From NCBI GenBank assembly GCA_964532515.1, contig CAZHKH010000008.1:1-32659 (forward strand): DNA of 32,659 nucleotides, in the 5' to 3' direction. This DNA comes from TMED161 sp964532515. GTDB lineage: Bacteria; Fidelibacterota; Marinisomatia; SCGC-AAA003-L08; D37C17. A program made the translations under genes and the position numbers. Shown here piece after piece: positions 18,053-25,850 of the stretch; position 1 is the first letter of the stretch, and every line of letters starts with the position of its first letter. The notes beneath the pieces were generated by a model. It did no database searches. It was not told where the DNA came from and saw nothing but the letters and a program-made list of their open reading frames with translations.

Positions 18053-19487
18053 TTATTGCTCTTTTTATAATTTCAACATCATTGTGAGGTATTTTTGTTT
18101 GATTTACCAGCTGATAAGTTTCTCTGCCCTTTCCAAGAATTAGTAAAATTGAATCTTTATTGAGCATTTTGATGGATTCTATTAATGCATCTTCTCTATC
18201 TTTTATGACTATATGCTTCTTATACTTAAAACCAACTAGAATTTCATCTATAATTTTATCTAAATTCTCTGTCCTAGGGTTATCGGAGGTGACAATAATT
18301 TTATCAGAATATTTTTCTGATATTTCTGCCATTTCTGGTCTTTTTGCTTTGTCTCTATCTCCACCACATCCAAATAGCGTTATAATTTTATCCTGTTTCC
18401 CTTTTATATTAGTTATAAGATTTAAAATATTATTATATGCATCGGGCGAATGAGCATAATCAATAAAAATTTTATTTCTTTTATTCCCTATAAATTCCAT
18501 CCTTCCTGGAATAGATTTTATATTTTCTAATGATTTAATGATAAGCTCAATAGGGATATTGTTAATAATACATGCTGCGATTGATGCCATTATATTATAA
18601 ATATTATGCTTACCTGTAACGCCTGTATTTATTTTATAACAATTGTCGAATAAAGATATTTCAAACTGCATACCTGAATAATCCATTTCATATGAGATTG
18701 GGTGGATGTCTGCATTATCATTAAATCCATATGTTATTATTTTTGATTTAATATTATTAATAATTCTTTCTGAATATATATCATCAATATTGATTACAGC
18801 ATTTGCTTTATTAGATAATGAAGTAAAAAGTTTTAATTTTTCAGAAAAATACTGCTCCATATTTTTATGAAAATCTAAATGTTCTTTTGAAAGATTTGTA
18901 AATATTGCGGTATCAATAATAATATTATCTAATCTAGAAAGAGCAAGAGCATGTGAAGAAGCTTCAAGAACAACATGCTGAACTCCTCCTTGAGTAAGTT
19001 TATCAATGAAATTGTTTAATTCTAAAGATTCAGGGGTCGTAAATCCAGTGCTAATAATATTACTTGGCGATATAAACCCTAAAGTTCCAATGCTCCCAGT
19101 TTTCAACCCACAATCATTAAAAATTTTATTAATTAAATATGTTGTGGTTGTCTTCCCATTGGTCCCAGTTACTCCTATAGTGCCAATCCTTGAAGATGGA
19201 TTGTTGAAAAAATTATTTGCTAATTTAGATAGGGTCTTTCTTGTGTTTTCTACTTCAATTTCTACAATCCCAGAACATATATTTGAATTTTCATTTTTTA
19301 TAATTGCAATGGCTCCATTCTCTACAGCTTCGCCAATAAAATTATGTCCATTAAATTTTTCTCCTTCAATCGCGACAAACAATGTCCCATCTACTACTTT
19401 TCTAGAATCATATGAAATATTTTCTACTTCAAAATTTTTGAATTCCCCCTTGTATTTGATATCACTTAATATTTTTTTTATTTTCAT
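18042..19487 (-). CDS. murE: UDP-MurNAc-dipeptide--meso-diaminopimelate ligase MurE
   Basis: Cytoplasmic ligase adding the third stem-peptide residue. The amino-terminal domain has SYDSRKVVDGTLFVAIEG (25-42), and the ATP loop GTNGKTTT is at 108-115. EASSHAL (175-181) and the KxKLF region with the probable carbamylated Lys (K217) lie in the central domain. GCGGDRDKAKRPEM (373-386) and DNPR (402-405) are in the carboxy-terminal domain. DNPR is the motif associated with meso-diaminopimelate rather than L-Lys, so a Gram-negative-type peptidoglycan is expected. It starts 10 bases after ftsI, with no visible ribosome binding site. Confidence 0.98.
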   Translation of the reverse strand: MKIKKILSDIKYKGEFKNFEVENISYDSRKVVDGTLFVAIEGEKFNGHNFIGEAVENGAIAIIKNENSNICSGIVEIEVENTRKTLSKLANNFFNNPSSRIGTIGVTGTNGKTTTTYLINKIFNDCGLKTGSIGTLGFISPSNIISTGFTTPESLELNNFIDKLTQGGVQHVVLEASSHALALSRLDNIIIDTAIFTNLSKEHLDFHKNMEQYFSEKLKLFTSLSNKANAVINIDDIYSERIINNIKSKIITYGFNDNADIHPISYEMDYSGMQFEISLFDNCYKINTGVTGKHNIYNIMASIAACIINNIPIELIIKSLENIKSIPGRMEFIGNKRNKIFIDYAHSPDAYNNILNLITNIKGKQDKIITLFGCGGDRDKAKRPEMAEISEKYSDKIIVTSDNPRTENLDKIIDEILVGFKYKKHIVIKDREDALIESIKMLNKDSILLILGKGRETYQLVNQTKIPHNDVEIIKRAINEN

Positions 19488-19497
19488 TTTTGATTAT

Positions 19498-21201
19498 CTA
19501 TAACGATTGATTGCTGTTTTTTACAAAATTATTATTAATCATTTCTACAAATATTTCTCGAGCGATAGGTGCAGCTGTAATATTTCCCCAATGTTTATGA
19601 TATTCAGGAGAATCAACAGAGATGATACATACAAATTGAGGATCTGAAGACGGGAATATTGATGCAAAAGATGATATGAATTCTTTCTTAGAGTATTCTC
19701 CATCTATGAACTTTTCTGCTGTTCCTGTCTTTCCTGCAATATCATACCCCTCAATTACTATATTTTTAGCAGTTCCATTGCTAACTGCCTTATTTAGAAT
19801 ACTTATAATATTTTTGCTGTCATCCAATGTCATAACTTTTCTTACTACTTGAACTTCATTAAAATCAATAAAGTTTTTAGATGAACTGATTTTTTTTACT
19901 ATTTTAGGTTTTAATAAATAACCATTATTTGCAATAGCTGCATATATCATGGATAACTGTAAGTTAGTGGCTGATACTTCTTGTCCAAAGCTAGCTGCTG
20001 AGTGTGTTGTCTTTGACCATGTTTTTAAATTTCGAAGTTTTCCTTTTTCCTCGCCTGGTAGTTCTATCCCTGTTTTGCTTCCTAATCCAAACTTTCTTAA
20101 TGATGAATATGTTTTTTCTTTTCCTAGTAAGTTTGATATTTTAACAATACCAATATTGCTTGAATGTATTAATATTTCATCTATAGTTAACTCTTTGTTA
20201 GGTTCATGATCCTTTATAATCCTGCTTGTATTCGGAATTTGAAACTCTCCATTCTCACAATTGATATACATATTTCTATCTAAATTATTTATCGCATCTA
20301 TTATTGGAATTACTTTTATTGTTGAGCCGGGTTCATATTGTTTTGATATCCCATTATTTTTATATTTTTCAATATTATAACTACTAAAATTATTTGGATT
20401 GTAAGAAGGTGTCCCAGCTATTGCTAAAACTTCACCATTTAATGGGTCTACAATAATTCCATTTGCAGATTTTGCTGAAGCCCCATGCTGTCCTTTTTCC
20501 AAAGCTTCATACAAAAACTTTTGTATTTCTATGTCAATTGTCAAATAAATATCTTTTCCATTTAAGTCAAAATTAAAATTTTCCTTATTTTTATTTGTTA
20601 GTTTGCTGTTAATGCTTTTTTCAAATATTTCATCTATCTCGAGGCCTTTCAATACTTTATTGAATTCTAATTCTATCCCTGATTTTCCTATGTCTTTCTG
20701 GTTTACATAACCCAATAATTGAGAGCAAATATGCTCGTATGGATAAAATCTTTGACTGTATCTGTCAATGTGTAGTCCTTTAATTTTTGATACTTCTTCA
20801 GCTATTTCTTCTAAATTTTCTAAGATGATTCCTTTTTTAAATGGTAAATAATTTTTACTCTTATTATTTAGCTTTTCAATAGTAGAAAGACTATCTAAGT
20901 CAAAATATTTTTTAAAGAATGCACTAATTCTACCTGAATCATATTTTTTATTTGTATTTACCCATAAATCTACTTTTGTTATGTTCCCAGCCAGTAGCAC
21001 TCCATTCCTATCATATATTCTACCTCTTTCACCTTTGATCTGCTTTGTATATTCAGTTTTCTTTAATATTTTTTTATTAAAATCCTGTGCGCTTATTATT
21101 TGGATGTAAAAATATCGAGATAAAATTATGACTCCAAAAAAAATCATTATGTTCACAATTTTTTTAACTCTAGTTTGATGAGATAGGTATAGTCTGCTCA
21201 T
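19498..21201 (-). CDS. ftsI: Septal class B penicillin-binding protein (FtsI/PBP3)
   Basis: Inner-membrane-anchored transpeptidase that crosslinks septal peptidoglycan with FtsW. It has one transmembrane helix (about 14-34) and a pedestal/dimerisation domain starting GERGRIYDRNG (57-67). The transpeptidase domain has the active-site Ser in EPGSTIK (S293, K296), SSN (347-349) and KTGTAEK (491-497). The length is 567 residues. It has no PASTA domains at the carboxy end, as is usual for diderms. Its ATG directly abuts the ftsL stop (TAAATG), with no separate ribosome binding site. Position next to ftsL in the dcw cluster supports FtsI over the elongation PBP2. Confidence 0.96.
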   Translation of the reverse strand: MSRLYLSHQTRVKKIVNIMIFFGVIILSRYFYIQIISAQDFNKKILKKTEYTKQIKGERGRIYDRNGVLLAGNITKVDLWVNTNKKYDSGRISAFFKKYFDLDSLSTIEKLNNKSKNYLPFKKGIILENLEEIAEEVSKIKGLHIDRYSQRFYPYEHICSQLLGYVNQKDIGKSGIELEFNKVLKGLEIDEIFEKSINSKLTNKNKENFNFDLNGKDIYLTIDIEIQKFLYEALEKGQHGASAKSANGIIVDPLNGEVLAIAGTPSYNPNNFSSYNIEKYKNNGISKQYEPGSTIKVIPIIDAINNLDRNMYINCENGEFQIPNTSRIIKDHEPNKELTIDEILIHSSNIGIVKISNLLGKEKTYSSLRKFGLGSKTGIELPGEEKGKLRNLKTWSKTTHSAASFGQEVSATNLQLSMIYAAIANNGYLLKPKIVKKISSSKNFIDFNEVQVVRKVMTLDDSKNIISILNKAVSNGTAKNIVIEGYDIAGKTGTAEKFIDGEYSKKEFISSFASIFPSSDPQFVCIISVDSPEYHKHWGNITAAPIAREIFVEMINNNFVKNSNQSL

Positions 21202-21480
21202 TTATTTTATATTTAAAGTCAAATTTTTATTAATTATTTTCTGTTTTTTCATTCCAAGTGAATCTCTTGCAATTCCCTCTATTCTACTCTGACTCATTAA
21301 TCTGTTTCTTTTTGATAGCAAATTTATTTTATTATCTTCAATTATCTTTTTTCTGATTTTCAAACTAATTATTTCATCATTTATTTTATTAGTTTCTCCT
21401 CTTATTGTCAAAAATGAAATCGAGAAGATTGTGATTAAACTTATTGTGAGCCATCTTTTTAATTTTTTTTCTGAATTCAT
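21202..21480 (-). CDS. ftsL: FtsL-like divisome protein
   Basis: Small bitopic membrane protein of 92 residues: a short basic cytoplasmic tail, one hydrophobic helix (about 10-26) and then a coiled-coil-like stretch (about 28-65). It ends in a region (ARDSLGMKKQ) resembling the conserved end of FtsL/FtsB-type proteins. Such proteins bridge FtsQ with FtsW/FtsI. FtsL sequences are poorly conserved, so the call rests on size, topology and its place between rsmH and ftsI. It overlaps rsmH by 4 bases (ATGA). Confidence 0.85.
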   Translation of the reverse strand: MNSEKKLKRWLTISLITIFSISFLTIRGETNKINDEIISLKIRKKIIEDNKINLLSKRNRLMSQSRIEGIARDSLGMKKQKIINKNLTLNIK

Positions 21481-22430
21481 GCGATAAAAAGCCTTTCTAC
21501 TACTCGAAGTTTTGCACTTCTAGATCTTTTATTTCTTATAACTTCATCCCTACTCGGTCTTATCGGTTTTTTAGTCAGTATTTTTATATTTTTTTTACAT
21601 TCTATTGAAAGGGTATAACCTATATTTTCAAGATATGATTTATTCCCTCTTGCAAATGATCTAAATATATTTTTTACAAGTCTATCCTCTATAGAGTGAA
21701 ATGTTATTACAGCTAATCTTCCTCCGGGTTTTAATATGTGAATTGCATCTACTATAGATTGATAAATATTATTAAACTCATTATTTATCTCTATTCTAAA
21801 GGCTTGAAATACCCTGGATAGTGTTTTATTTAAAAATCTTTTTGGAGTAACCTCTTCTATCGCTGCTACTAAATCTGAATTTGTTTTTAGAGTGTTCTTT
21901 TTAAATTTTTCCTTGATCGATTTCGCAATTTTTCTTGAATTTTTTTCTTCGCTGTTATTATATATCAAGTTGGCTAATTCTTTATCATTAAGTGTTTTTA
22001 ATATATCATTAATGTTTCTATCAGAATTTGGATCCAGAATCATATCTAATGGCCCATCTACTCTATAAGAAAGACCCTTATACCCTGAATCAACTTGGTA
22101 GGAGGAGATACCAAGGTCAAATAATATTCCACTCACTTCCTTAATATTTTCATTTTTTAAAAGTTCTTTAAGCTCAGTGTAACTAGCTAAAAAAAGCTCA
22201 TATGATTTATTTAATTCAGAGAGCCTATCTCTTGAATACTTCAGAGCATAAGGATCATAATCAATTCCAAATAGCTTTCCATCATTATTAATTTGCTGCA
22301 AGATTTTAGATGAATGCCCTGCAAATCCAATGGTGCAGTCAACATATGTTCCACTCTTGTCTGTAATTAATGCAGAAACCGTCTCCTCTAATAGTACTGG
22401 CCTGTGAGGATGTTGGTTTCTATTTTCCAT
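21477..22430 (-). CDS. rsmH: 16S rRNA (cytosine-1402-N4)-methyltransferase RsmH (MraW)
   Basis: SAM-dependent methyltransferase that modifies C1402 in the decoding centre of 16S rRNA. It begins with HRPVLLEE (9-16), followed by the SAM-binding region DCTIGFAGHS (31-40), FDLGISS (104-110), FQAFRIEINNE and TFHSIEDR. The terminal NKRSRSAKLRV is also an RsmH hallmark. The length of 317 residues is normal. It starts 3 bases after the mraZ stop, the standard order of the cluster. Confidence 0.98.
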   Translation of the reverse strand: MENRNQHPHRPVLLEETVSALITDKSGTYVDCTIGFAGHSSKILQQINNDGKLFGIDYDPYALKYSRDRLSELNKSYELFLASYTELKELLKNENIKEVSGILFDLGISSYQVDSGYKGLSYRVDGPLDMILDPNSDRNINDILKTLNDKELANLIYNNSEEKNSRKIAKSIKEKFKKNTLKTNSDLVAAIEEVTPKRFLNKTLSRVFQAFRIEINNEFNNIYQSIVDAIHILKPGGRLAVITFHSIEDRLVKNIFRSFARGNKSYLENIGYTLSIECKKNIKILTKKPIRPSRDEVIRNKRSRSAKLRVVERLFIA

Positions 22431-22433
22431 ATT

Positions 22434-22892
22434 CTAAAAACTTATATCATCCGCTAAATCATCAAAATCATCAATGTTTATTTGATTGTTATCATATTTC
22501 TTAATTTTTTCTGGACTCCATAACTCTATTTTGCTTATCATCCCAATTATTGCAACTTCTTTTTCAATGCCTGCATAAATTTTTAAATTATCAGGTATAA
22601 TTATTCTTCCCTGCTTATCATATTGGACATAAGAGGCATATCTGACAATTGATCTGACAAATTCTCTATTTCTATTTCGGATTGAACTCAAGGAAGCAAG
22701 CTGCTGTTCAACTATATTCCACTCTGAAATGGGGTAAAGCGAAAGACATGGATCAAATCCCCTTGTGATTACAAAAGTTCTATCATTAATAGGGTCTAGT
22801 GCTTTTCTAAATTTTGCGGGTATATTGACTCTATTTTTTAAATCTAGAGTATTAGAGTACTCGCCCGCGAATCTTAATTTTATCGAATTCAT
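22434..22892 (-). CDS. mraZ: Transcriptional regulator MraZ
   Basis: DNA-binding protein at the head of the dcw cluster. It has two AbrB-like repeats, each with the DxxxR signature: DLKNR at 17-21 (followed by VNIPAKFR) and DKQGR at 92-96 (followed by IIIPDNL). The length of 152 residues is typical. In enterobacteria MraZ binds TGGG-type direct repeats just upstream and represses its own operon. Matching repeats are present here, so the same circuit is likely. The amino terminus is about six residues longer than usual before AGEYSNTLD. No ribosome binding site is visible before the ATG. Confidence 0.97.
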   Translation of the reverse strand: MNSIKLRFAGEYSNTLDLKNRVNIPAKFRKALDPINDRTFVITRGFDPCLSLYPISEWNIVEQQLASLSSIRNRNREFVRSIVRYASYVQYDKQGRIIIPDNLKIYAGIEKEVAIIGMISKIELWSPEKIKKYDNNQINIDDFDDLADDISF

Positions 22893-22924
22893 TATTATAT
22901 ATTTATTTTATAAAGGTTTTATTA

Positions 22925-22939
22925 CCCACACTTACCCAC
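22925..22939 (-). promoter_or_regulatory. Probable MraZ operator (two GTGGG repeats)
   Basis: On the minus strand GTGGG (22935-22939) and GTGGG (22925-22929) are separated by 5 bases, a 10-base period that puts them on one helix face. A related GTGGT lies about two turns further upstream (22956-22960). This matches the known MraZ box layout of TGGG-containing repeats 5 bases apart just upstream of mraZ. The pair begins directly after the -10 hexamer, so bound MraZ would cover the start of transcription. Confidence 0.8.
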
Positions 22940-22940
22940 T

Positions 22941-22970
22941 ATTATATTACTATTCACCACCTATATGCAA
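22941..22970 (-). promoter_or_regulatory. Probable sigma-70-type promoter of the dcw cluster
   Basis: On the minus strand, TTGCAT (22965-22970) as -35 is followed after 18 bases by a perfect TATAAT (22941-22946) as -10. Transcription would start near 22934, inside the MraZ repeats, leaving a leader of about 40 bases before mraZ. The window is A+T-rich and TATAAT-like hexamers are common by chance. The support comes from the spacing and from the adjoining operator. Confidence 0.65.
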
Positions 22971-23147
22971 GAAATAAATTATTTTTTTATTATTATATAT
23001 TTAAATGATTAGTTCTGCAGACGGAGTAGGTGTAAATAAAAATAGATTTTTGAAAATTAAAAAATTTAAAGACTGAATCTTAGTGGTAGTGTTATATCCT
23101 AATCATTCTTATTGAAAGATTTGTTATAATTAGCTTGTTTGGTAATG
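22971..23147. other. A+T-rich spacer between rodZ-like gene and the dcw promoter
   Basis: This 177-base stretch is the largest non-coding block. I see no convincing gene, RNA or rho-independent terminator. A weak imperfect hairpin (CTAATCAT at 23099-23106 against ATAATTAG at 23126-23133) lacks a following T-run. It separates the surface-glycan run from the division cluster. Whether transcription stops here cannot be told from sequence. Confidence 0.5.
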
Positions 23148-24026
23148 TTATATGGATGGGTGTCTATAGAGATTATATGTGAGCTTAGAATCGGTGACAG
23201 TAAACCACCCACGTATAGATTTATCTGTAGATCCAAAGTGCTCGGTGAGGTCAATGTCGTTCAAAGAGCATTTAATGTGCTGAGTGCTCCATAAATCATA
23301 AGATATTTTTTTTTCAACTGAGAAGACCTCAATATCTCCTGCTTTTAGTATTTTATTTGTAAACATTGCTTTGTTCCCAACCTCATTGGTCACACTTATT
23401 TTTGTTTTTGTCAAGGCTTCAATCCTAAATGTAAAGGGCGCAGATAATATTAGATTTTTATCGAAACCTTCAACTAGGTTTTCTAGTTTAAAATCATCAT
23501 CAGTCAACATTTTTTCATTAGGAAGTTCACTAAACAAAAATTGTTTTGATTCATTTTCTATAATGTCGCTACTATTGTTTTGCTCTTCTTTATTATTTCC
23601 TTCTGTTGGATTATTGTCGATTCTACTAATAAAGAAAAAGATTAATGCAAGAGCAGCTACAGTCGCCACTATTGTTATAATTTTTGTTGTTGGAACTTGA
23701 GGTAAATTTAATTCTTTCTCATTAACTGACTGTTCATCTTTTCCTGAATCATTTGGTATAATAAATGATTTGGTTTCAGTTTTAGCTCCAAGAGTATGAA
23801 ATTCATAGTCGTTCAGTGTCTGTTCTATGTCTGCTGATATGTATTTGCAATAAGATCTTAAAAATAATCTCATATAGACGCTGGGGAGGCATGAAAAATC
23901 ACCTGTTTCAATGGCTATTAAGAATTTTATATCAATTTTGGTGAAATCAGAAATTTCTTCCAATGTCAAATTTTGACTTTTCCTTTTAGCCCTTAATTCT
24001 TTATAAAATAATTTTTCGTCACTCAT
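23148..24026 (-). CDS. RodZ-like membrane protein with helix-turn-helix domain
   Basis: Bitopic inner-membrane protein of 292 residues with RodZ architecture. The amino-terminal Xre/HTH_25-type helix-turn-helix (about 8-70) contains LRAKRKSQNLTLEEIS and IAIETGDFSCLP, with VYMRLFLRSYCKYI after it. An acidic linker, one transmembrane helix (about 114-134), another Asn/Glu-rich linker and a beta-rich periplasmic domain (about 195-285) ending GWFTVTDSKLTYNLY follow. RodZ couples MreB to the elongation machinery and shapes rod cells. The same architecture also occurs in less studied HTH-membrane regulators, so no gene symbol is given. It follows maf after a 34-base gap and precedes the dcw cluster. 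Confidence 0.85.
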   Translation of the reverse strand: MSDEKLFYKELRAKRKSQNLTLEEISDFTKIDIKFLIAIETGDFSCLPSVYMRLFLRSYCKYISADIEQTLNDYEFHTLGAKTETKSFIIPNDSGKDEQSVNEKELNLPQVPTTKIITIVATVAALALIFFFISRIDNNPTEGNNKEEQNNSSDIIENESKQFLFSELPNEKMLTDDDFKLENLVEGFDKNLILSAPFTFRIEALTKTKISVTNEVGNKAMFTNKILKAGDIEVFSVEKKISYDLWSTQHIKCSLNDIDLTEHFGSTDKSIRGWFTVTDSKLTYNLYRHPSI

Positions 24027-24060
24027 TAGGATGATAAGTTATTATTTTTATTTATAGTAT

Positions 24061-24642
24061 TCAAGGAAATTGGACTAATTTAAATTTCTTCAAGTAATAG
24101 AATAAAGCAGATAAGGGTAATCCTACAACATTAAAGTAGCATCCATCGATAGAACTAACAAAAATTGAACTAAAATCTTGAATTCCATAACTTCCAGCCT
24201 TATCAAAAGGCCTATATTTTTTAATATAATATAAAATTGTATTTGGACTTAAATCATTAAATCTTACTAAAGTTTCTTCAACAAATGTAAAATTTATATC
24301 TTTTAATGGGTATAATATGTTTATCCCTGTTAAAACTTTGTGTGTTTTATCACTCAAGCTATTTAGCATACTAAAAGCTTCTTGCTCATTCCTTGGTTTT
24401 TCAAATATTTCATTATTGGGTGATACTACAACAGTATCTGCAGATATAATCGGTATATCTGGATATTCTCTGATTAAGCTAGATGATTTTCCCTCAGCTA
24501 TTAATTTACAATAATTAGAGGGAGCAATATTTTTTTTGATAGAGGTTTCATCAAACATATGGTCAATAAACTCAACATCTATATCAAATTTTGATAATAA
24601 CTCTATTCTCCTTGGGCTATTTGATGCAAATATTAATTTCAT
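24061..24642 (-). CDS. maf: Maf-family nucleoside triphosphate pyrophosphatase
   Basis: House-cleaning enzyme of the Maf/HAM1 fold that hydrolyses nucleoside triphosphates to monophosphates. The substrate-binding SNSPRR is at 7-12, followed by catalytic Asp in ADTVVV (D69 at 68-73), EKPRN (81-85), SDKTHKVLTG (97-106) and FDKAGSYGIQD (146-156). The KAGSYGIQ and VGLPL pattern resembles the dTTP/UTP-type (YhdE-like) Maf rather than the YceF type. The length of 193 residues is normal. Its ATG overlaps the kinase stop by 4 bases. The family has been linked to division arrest and nucleotide quality control, and it is often found near shape and division genes. Confidence 0.95.
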   Translation of the reverse strand: MKLIFASNSPRRIELLSKFDIDVEFIDHMFDETSIKKNIAPSNYCKLIAEGKSSSLIREYPDIPIISADTVVVSPNNEIFEKPRNEQEAFSMLNSLSDKTHKVLTGINILYPLKDINFTFVEETLVRFNDLSPNTILYYIKKYRPFDKAGSYGIQDFSSIFVSSIDGCYFNVVGLPLSALFYYLKKFKLVQFP

Positions 24643-25850
24643 GAATTAGAAAAACTTATTCTTATAGTGGTTCCTTCTTTAGAAGATTCTACTACCGAAA
24701 TATTCCCCTTATGTATATCTTTAATTATCCTCTGAGTTAAGCTTAAACCCAAGCCCCAACCACGTTTTTTAGTACTAAAACCTGGCCTAAAAATATCATT
24801 CCAATTATTTCTTTTTATCCCCCTTCCATTATCTTTAAAAAACAATAAAATTTGCTCCTCATCTTTCATCAATTTAATAGAGATTTTACCCTCTTCATTT
24901 TTTGTTGCATCAATTGAGTTTTTTATCAGATTCTCAAAAGCCCAACTTAAAAGGACGGGATCTCCCATTAAGCTTATGTCCTTCTTTATTGATAACACTA
25001 TATTGGTTTTTGAGCTTTTTGGGAGCCTTTCAGACATATACATGGTTACCTTTTCAAGCAATGATTTTAAACTTATTTTTTTAAGGTGCACCTTCGAACC
25101 TATCTTTGAAAATCGATCGCTAATCTCTGACAATCTACCTAAATCATTCTTCATTGAAGATAGAATTTTATTTCTTTTTTTGACAAGCATCCTTTCCTTT
25201 AATAATTCAACCCAACCCATAAGCGATGAAATTGGTGTTCCCAGTTGATGTGCAGTTTCTCTCGCCATTCCTGCGTAAATTGAATTTCTCTCATTTATTC
25301 TAATTAATTGAATGCCAAATGTTGCAATCGCTATGAATAAGATCGCAAATCCAAAATTTAAATATGGAAGTAAGGAGATTGTTTTAATTATTTCTTGATC
25401 TCCATAGTGAATCCTATGATATACTATTTGATTTCCTCTCCCATCATCTCCCATTATATCGCATGGCATAAAGTTTTGATCCATAGTCTGGATAAGCTTC
25501 TTTACTTCTTTTATGTAATTTTCTGTATTTTCCTTATGCTTGATATCAATATTAATTGGAGGTAAAAAATTTAATGAAGAGTTCTCTTCTACTTCATTAG
25601 TTATAATTATTGGAAATTCAAAATTATGTAATATTGGAAGTATCATTTCAGCAAAATAGGTGTAATCTGATTTCTCAGTATTGCTTAGTTCTTTGCTATA
25701 ATACTCAGCAATTTTTTCTATCTGCCTTCTATTACCTTCTCTTAAATTTGAAATTATTGTACTATTAATCCATAAAACAGCTATAGCCATTATTAACGCA
25801 AAGGTAAATAACACAAATTTTATACTTGTTTGTAATTTAAAATTTTTCAT
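24639..25850 (-). CDS. Membrane sensor histidine kinase, orphan in this window
   Basis: Two-component sensor kinase of 403 residues. Two transmembrane helices (about 10-30 and 161-183) flank an extracytoplasmic sensor of about 130 residues with no fold I recognise. There is no clear HAMP domain. The dimerisation/phosphoacceptor helix has H201 in ARETAHQLGTPISSL (196-210). The ATPase domain has the N-box FENLIKNSIDA (305-315), DNGRGI (340-345) and GWGLGLSL (364-371). All catalytic motifs are present. No response regulator lies in the window. The gene is wedged between a YfhO-type membrane protein (14-base overlap) and maf (4-base overlap), so its expression is tied to a glycan operon. AHQLGTP-type kinases include the NtrY-like group. 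Confidence 0.95.
   Translation of the reverse strand: MKNFKLQTSIKFVLFTFALIMAIAVLWINSTIISNLREGNRRQIEKIAEYYSKELSNTEKSDYTYFAEMILPILHNFEFPIIITNEVEENSSLNFLPPINIDIKHKENTENYIKEVKKLIQTMDQNFMPCDIMGDDGRGNQIVYHRIHYGDQEIIKTISLLPYLNFGFAILFIAIATFGIQLIRINERNSIYAGMARETAHQLGTPISSLMGWVELLKERMLVKKRNKILSSMKNDLGRLSEISDRFSKIGSKVHLKKISLKSLLEKVTMYMSERLPKSSKTNIVLSIKKDISLMGDPVLLSWAFENLIKNSIDATKNEEGKISIKLMKDEEQILLFFKDNGRGIKRNNWNDIFRPGFSTKKRGWGLGLSLTQRIIKDIHKGNISVVESSKEGTTIRISFSNS

Noticed and set aside
19006..19503. Open frame of 165 codons on the plus strand opposite murE
   Set aside because: It is fully antisense to a clear MurE, has no recognisable domain and no ribosome binding site. Low G+C codon use in murE explains an open antisense frame.
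23005..23076. Short plus-strand frame (ATG at 23005, about 23 codons) in the spacer before mraZ
   Set aside because: It has no ribosome binding site and no recognisable sequence, and is short enough to occur by chance.
23099..23133. Imperfect hairpin after the rodZ-like gene as a terminator
   Set aside because: The stem is short and A+T-only apart from its closing pair, and it is not followed by a T-run on the transcribed strand.
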